From Trichosporon coremiiforme (Eukaryota; Basidiomycota; Tremellomycetes; Trichosporonales; Trichosporonaceae): 64,000 bases of DNA. The notes below the pieces were generated by a model. That model was given only the letters and a program-made list of their open reading frames with translations. It did no database searches and was not told where the DNA came from. Position 1 is the first letter of the stretch; each line of letters starts with the position of its first letter. The position numbers and the translations under genes are program-made. The stretch spans positions 703,396-767,395 of the forward strand of contig BCJJ01000020.1 in NCBI GenBank assembly GCA_039545355.1, in the 5' to 3' direction. This document shows, piece by piece, positions 60,501 through 64,000 of this stretch.

Positions 60501-61650
60501 CCGATCCGGAACACCCTGCTACGCGCGTCCGTCGCCACGCACCACCTCCCCCGGCCGCACGGCAGAGTAGCCGCTCCGACTCGTTGGCATCGCCAGTGAA
60601 CGACGAAAAGCTTACGTCTGGACTCCCAGCGGGCTCAAGTGCAGTCGATCCCTTCGGTGCACCTGTAGAGGCCGCACCGAGGTCATCGATGGATCACCAG
60701 CCACAGGCTGACACAGGCAACATTGATTTCGGGGAATCGTTTGATCCCCTCAGCGCCGGTGCTGACACCTCAGCGATCCAGATGAGCAGCACCACGGACG
60801 TTCCTGGTGCCTTCCCTGCACCAGGTGAGGCCCACTCAGCCCCTAAGACATCCGAGTTTGACGAGGACGAGTTTGATTTCTCCGACATGCCTCCCACTGC
60901 GGGTCAGTCCGCGCCGGCGTCAAACGTGGGCGTACCGGAGCCGCAAGACCAGTACGCCGCTCCGTTCGGACAGCCGCCGCTGGACCGACAGCAGTCAAAT
61001 GAGCAGCACCCGCATTCGCAAGAGGTCTCGCAGCTTCAATCAGGGGTGCAGCAACAGCAGCAGCAACAGCAGCCCGTTGCTAACGCCTTTGACGACGAAT
61101 TCGCCAACTTTGATGAGGATTTTGGTGACTTCCCGTCGCAGCCAAACTCGGGATCCGACAACAACAGCTCCATGCTTCGTAGCTACGAAGTTGTCGGCTC
61201 GGACCACGTGAAGCAGCCGAGCGAGGGAGGAACAGACGCGTGGGGTATCTCTAATGCCAATTCTACCGCCGCGAGCCAGCCTGCAGCGCTTTCGTTCGAC
61301 GATGCCTTTGGAGGCGACTTTTCCCCTGCCCCGTGAGTATACTGACTTGTTTCATCATACTAATAACAGGTCGCCGGGACCTGCCAGCGGTGCCCCCCCT
61401 GCGGAGCAAGCCTCGGCCGCGACACCGCCCATTCCTGTCAGGCCCAAGCCTCCCTCTGCTCGACCCAGCAATGATGTACCTCAGGCAGATGATCTCGAAG
61501 ACGTCAAGCGCGTGAGTGCTTCCTTAATGGAAAGATACTAATACTTGTTAGCTGTGCTCCATGGGGTTCCCACGGTCTCTCGTGGTCGAAGCTCTTGATG
61601 CCAATGGTTATGATTTCCAGAAGGCTCTGAATGTTCTTCTCGTCAAGTAG
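57516..61650 (+). CDS. EDE1: EH-domain endocytic scaffold Ede1 (Eps15-like)
   Basis: Early-arriving clathrin endocytosis scaffold of about 1,300 residues. Three EH domains occur in order: [20 protein letters not shown], then [17 protein letters not shown], then [20 protein letters not shown], each with an EF-hand-like loop and the Ile/Leu-W end (KLAQIW, TLASIW). NPF-ligand binding is their known role. A Pro/Ser/Thr-rich linker, a coiled coil (about 59190-59700, [20 protein letters not shown] and onward), and an acidic, low-complexity region with repeated [16 protein letters not shown] words follow, plus a poly-Gln run near 61050-61075. The C-terminal UBA domain is in the last exons ([20 protein letters not shown]), which binds ubiquitin. 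Six introns of 30-45 nt. Start [14 protein letters not shown]. Confidence 0.95.
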
Positions 61651-61719
61651 CAGCGAATTTTAGAATCGCAAATGATATGAATCAAATAAAGAACCGCTCT
61701 CCATGATGATCTATACGCT

Positions 61720-63501
61720 TCACTGGATGTACTTGTAAGGGTTCAGAACACCCTTGGGGTCGAATAGATGCTTCAGCTTGCGCATCAGGTCGATTGAAAC
61801 GTCGGACTGGGAGTAGTGGACGTGAGGGGCCTTCATGACACCGAGGCCGTGCTCTGCGGAAATGCTGCCCGACTTTTCGGCTTGGAACGTCAGCTGCATC
61901 GCTATTACTGCGGACTCACCGACGATCTCGTACACGTAAGGCTCAATGGCCTGTTCAATCTCGTCGGTGTACTTGTCGGCCACAATGTTCAAGTGGAGGT
62001 TGCCTGGCGTCAGCGACATTGACGTGCGCGACACATACCATCGCCCATGTGTCCGTATCCAACAACAGCCCGGATAGGGTCCCCGGCTGCTCCATCGCCC
62101 TTAAGCAGCCCCTTCTCACGTAGCCTCTCCCTCATCTTCTCGACAATCTCGTACATCTCACCAACGGGCACGGAGAGATCATACTTGTAGACAGCCCCAG
62201 CCTTTCCACATGATTCGGGAAGAAGCTCCCTGAGGGCCCAGATAGACTTGAACTGAGTGTCATCCTGAGAAAGAACACCAGTCAGAACCTTGTTCTTCTC
62301 CATGAGATCCTCCAACAGGTTGCCGAGTTTCTGTTATACGTCAGCAACGCTTCACGTCTAGTCCTACCTCAGCATCATGCTCGGCATTGCTACCACCGGT
62401 CTCAATCAGGCAGTAGAAGGGACCCTCCTGTTCGAACACCTCGCGCTCGACGCCATTCTCCTCCAGAACCCTGCGAACAAGCGTGTACGCCTGGGCGTCC
62501 CAGAACTCGAAAGCGGAAAGAATCTCGCCAAGGTACTTTTTGGCGTCCGCAAAGACCTCCTGGACGCCTTCGTATGACGAGACAGCAAACGCCGCGACGT
62601 TCTGCGCAGTAGGGCGACGGGGGCAGAGGATCGAGACTGCCGTGATGATTCCCAATGAGCCCTCGGAACCGATGAACAGCTGCTTCAGGTCAAGGCCTTT
62701 ACGTTAGCACAATGACAAGGGCACATGACGCACCAGTGTTATCCTTCCTCAGCTTGCTCAGCCCGTTCCAGATGGTGCCATCGGGAAGAACAACCTCGAG
62801 ACCGAGGACAGTGCCGTGAAGAGAGCCGTAGCGAAGAAGGCGCAAGCCTCCGGCGTTGGTGGCAACGTTGCCGCCAATCTGACAGGATCCCTTTGCACCG
62901 AGGTCGAGAGGGAAGATAAAGCCCTGGGACTCCAAGAAGTTGTCGGTGGTCTCGAGGATCGCACCGGCGTCCACGACAAGAATGCCCGAGACCGGGTCGA
63001 ACGAGCGAACCTTGTTCAGGTTGGCCAACGACAAAACGACTTCGTCGTGGATGGGGACACCACCACCTGGCGTCAGAGATTGACAGCATCCCGCTACCCA
63101 CCAACAAGACCAGTGTTTCCACCCTGGGGAACGACCGCAATGTTGTTCTCGTTGCAGAATTTCATAATGTTGGACACTTCCTCGGTAGTCTTGGGCTTGA
63201 CGACAATCTGGCTGTGGCCGTGGTACTTGTTCATCCAGTCGTTGTTAAAGTTGGCCAGGTCGTCAGCGGTGGACGAGCCGTCAAGCGTAGTGAGCAGAGA
63301 GGACGGCGAACCAAGCATGGACCTCATTTGCTTGACATGGTCCTCGGTAACCTTGGTAAAGGACGAGTTGCGGTTGGGCAAATGTGAGCCATAACGGACG
63401 GAGTGGGCGAAGGCGGGTCTGAACACAGGTCTCGCAGGAGCGGACAAAGTGATCCTCCTGGTAGCGCCGAGAGCCCGCGCAAGTGAGCGAACGGTTGACA
63501 T
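61720..63501 (-). CDS. DLD2: FAD-linked D-2-hydroxyglutarate / D-lactate dehydrogenase (Dld2-like)
   Basis: Flavoenzyme of about 530 residues that oxidises D-2-hydroxyglutarate or D-lactate, probably in the mitochondrial matrix. The N-terminus is basic and Ser/Ala-rich ([20 protein letters not shown]), a likely presequence. The FAD_binding_4 domain has [57 protein letters not shown] and [13 protein letters not shown]. The C-terminal FAD-oxidase domain has [31 protein letters not shown] and [13 protein letters not shown], with the His-x-His metal and substrate residues. It ends [15 protein letters not shown]. Five introns, one being a 39-nt in-frame unit at 61881-61919. Tandem upstream neighbour is PGI1. 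Confidence 0.92.
61881..61919 (-). other. 39-nt in-frame intron
   Basis: GTGAGT donor and GCTGAC branch-like site before a CCAAG acceptor. The length is divisible by three with no stop. Removing it restores the family spacing before [10 protein letters not shown], so it is very likely spliced. Confidence 0.75.
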
Positions 63502-63737
63502 TTGAGTTGGAAAGAGTTGTCGAAGATAAGTTCAAAGGGTATGAATGATGTCGATCTTGAGTACAGGCGTTGGGGCGGGCCCTCGGAATCAATCATTAGC
63601 GAAAGATACCGCATTACCGATTCGGCCTCGGCAATCCGCTCGAGACGACGACGCTATCGTTGCATGACGCTTTACATCTGGCTTTACAATTTACATAGAA
63701 GCTAGCTATCTTCTGCATAGGTGCATATCGCAGCACT
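63502..63737. other. Intergenic spacer between PGI1 and the dehydrogenase
   Basis: 236 bp holding the PGI1 3' end and the dehydrogenase promoter. No other feature was seen. Confidence 0.5.

Positions 63738-64000
<263 letters not shown>

Overview
This window looks like nuclear DNA of a basidiomycetous yeast or related fungus, most likely a Tremellomycete. The evidence is dense protein-coding genes on both strands, several very short introns per gene (mostly 30-60 nt, GT(A/G)AGT donors, CTRAC-type branch sites close to the AG), GC-rich codon third positions, and a wholly fungal gene set: exomer scaffold CHS5, SIN regulator BYR4, Zn2Cys6 and bHLH factors, CHD1, EDE1. The species is not identifiable from the sequence alone. 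It is a draft sequence, with six isolated N bases in 1-460 and an N gap at 11929-12094.

Layout. 1-8.6 kb: ALG7 (minus, runs off the left edge), a small Ala/Thr-rich orphan, an NAD-dependent epimerase and BYR4. 8.6-12.5 kb: a damaged or badly sequenced stretch with a relic of a small cysteine-rich secreted protein, a frame-broken VWA-domain secreted protein and the N gap. 12.7-20.2 kb: a transcription factor with two Zn2Cys6 clusters and CHD1, both minus. 22.6-32.6 kb: CHS5, a Kar5-like gene, a DHHC palmitoyltransferase, an SR splicing factor, an SLMAP/Far9-like FHA protein and a small hypothetical gene. 33-41.5 kb: MPDU1, an Mcp2/Cqd2-like ABC1 kinase, exosome subunit MTR3 and a bHLH factor. 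41.7-51.1 kb: an auxin-efflux-type carrier, a leucine-rich-repeat protein, CDC48, a Nudix hydrolase and a Derlin. 51.1-54.9 kb: a gene-free stretch full of degenerate short repeats. 54.9-64 kb: a WD40 protein, a Sam35/metaxin-like protein, EDE1, a D-2-hydroxyglutarate/D-lactate dehydrogenase and the 3' end of PGI1.

Genes mostly alternate as divergent pairs sharing 200-600 bp promoters and convergent pairs with 30-200 bp between stops. Functional themes recur: N-glycosylation (ALG7, MPDU1), ER quality control and ERAD (CDC48 and, about 1.1 kb away, a Derlin ending in a Cdc48-binding SHP-like box), trafficking and endocytosis (CHS5, EDE1, DHHC enzyme), and division signalling (BYR4, STRIPAK-type FHA protein).

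The most unusual items are the tandem Zn2Cys6 clusters, the 51.1-54.8 kb repeat field, the 9.2-12.5 kb broken secreted-protein region, the CDC48 start that coincides with a splice acceptor, and 39-nt introns that are in frame and lack stops.
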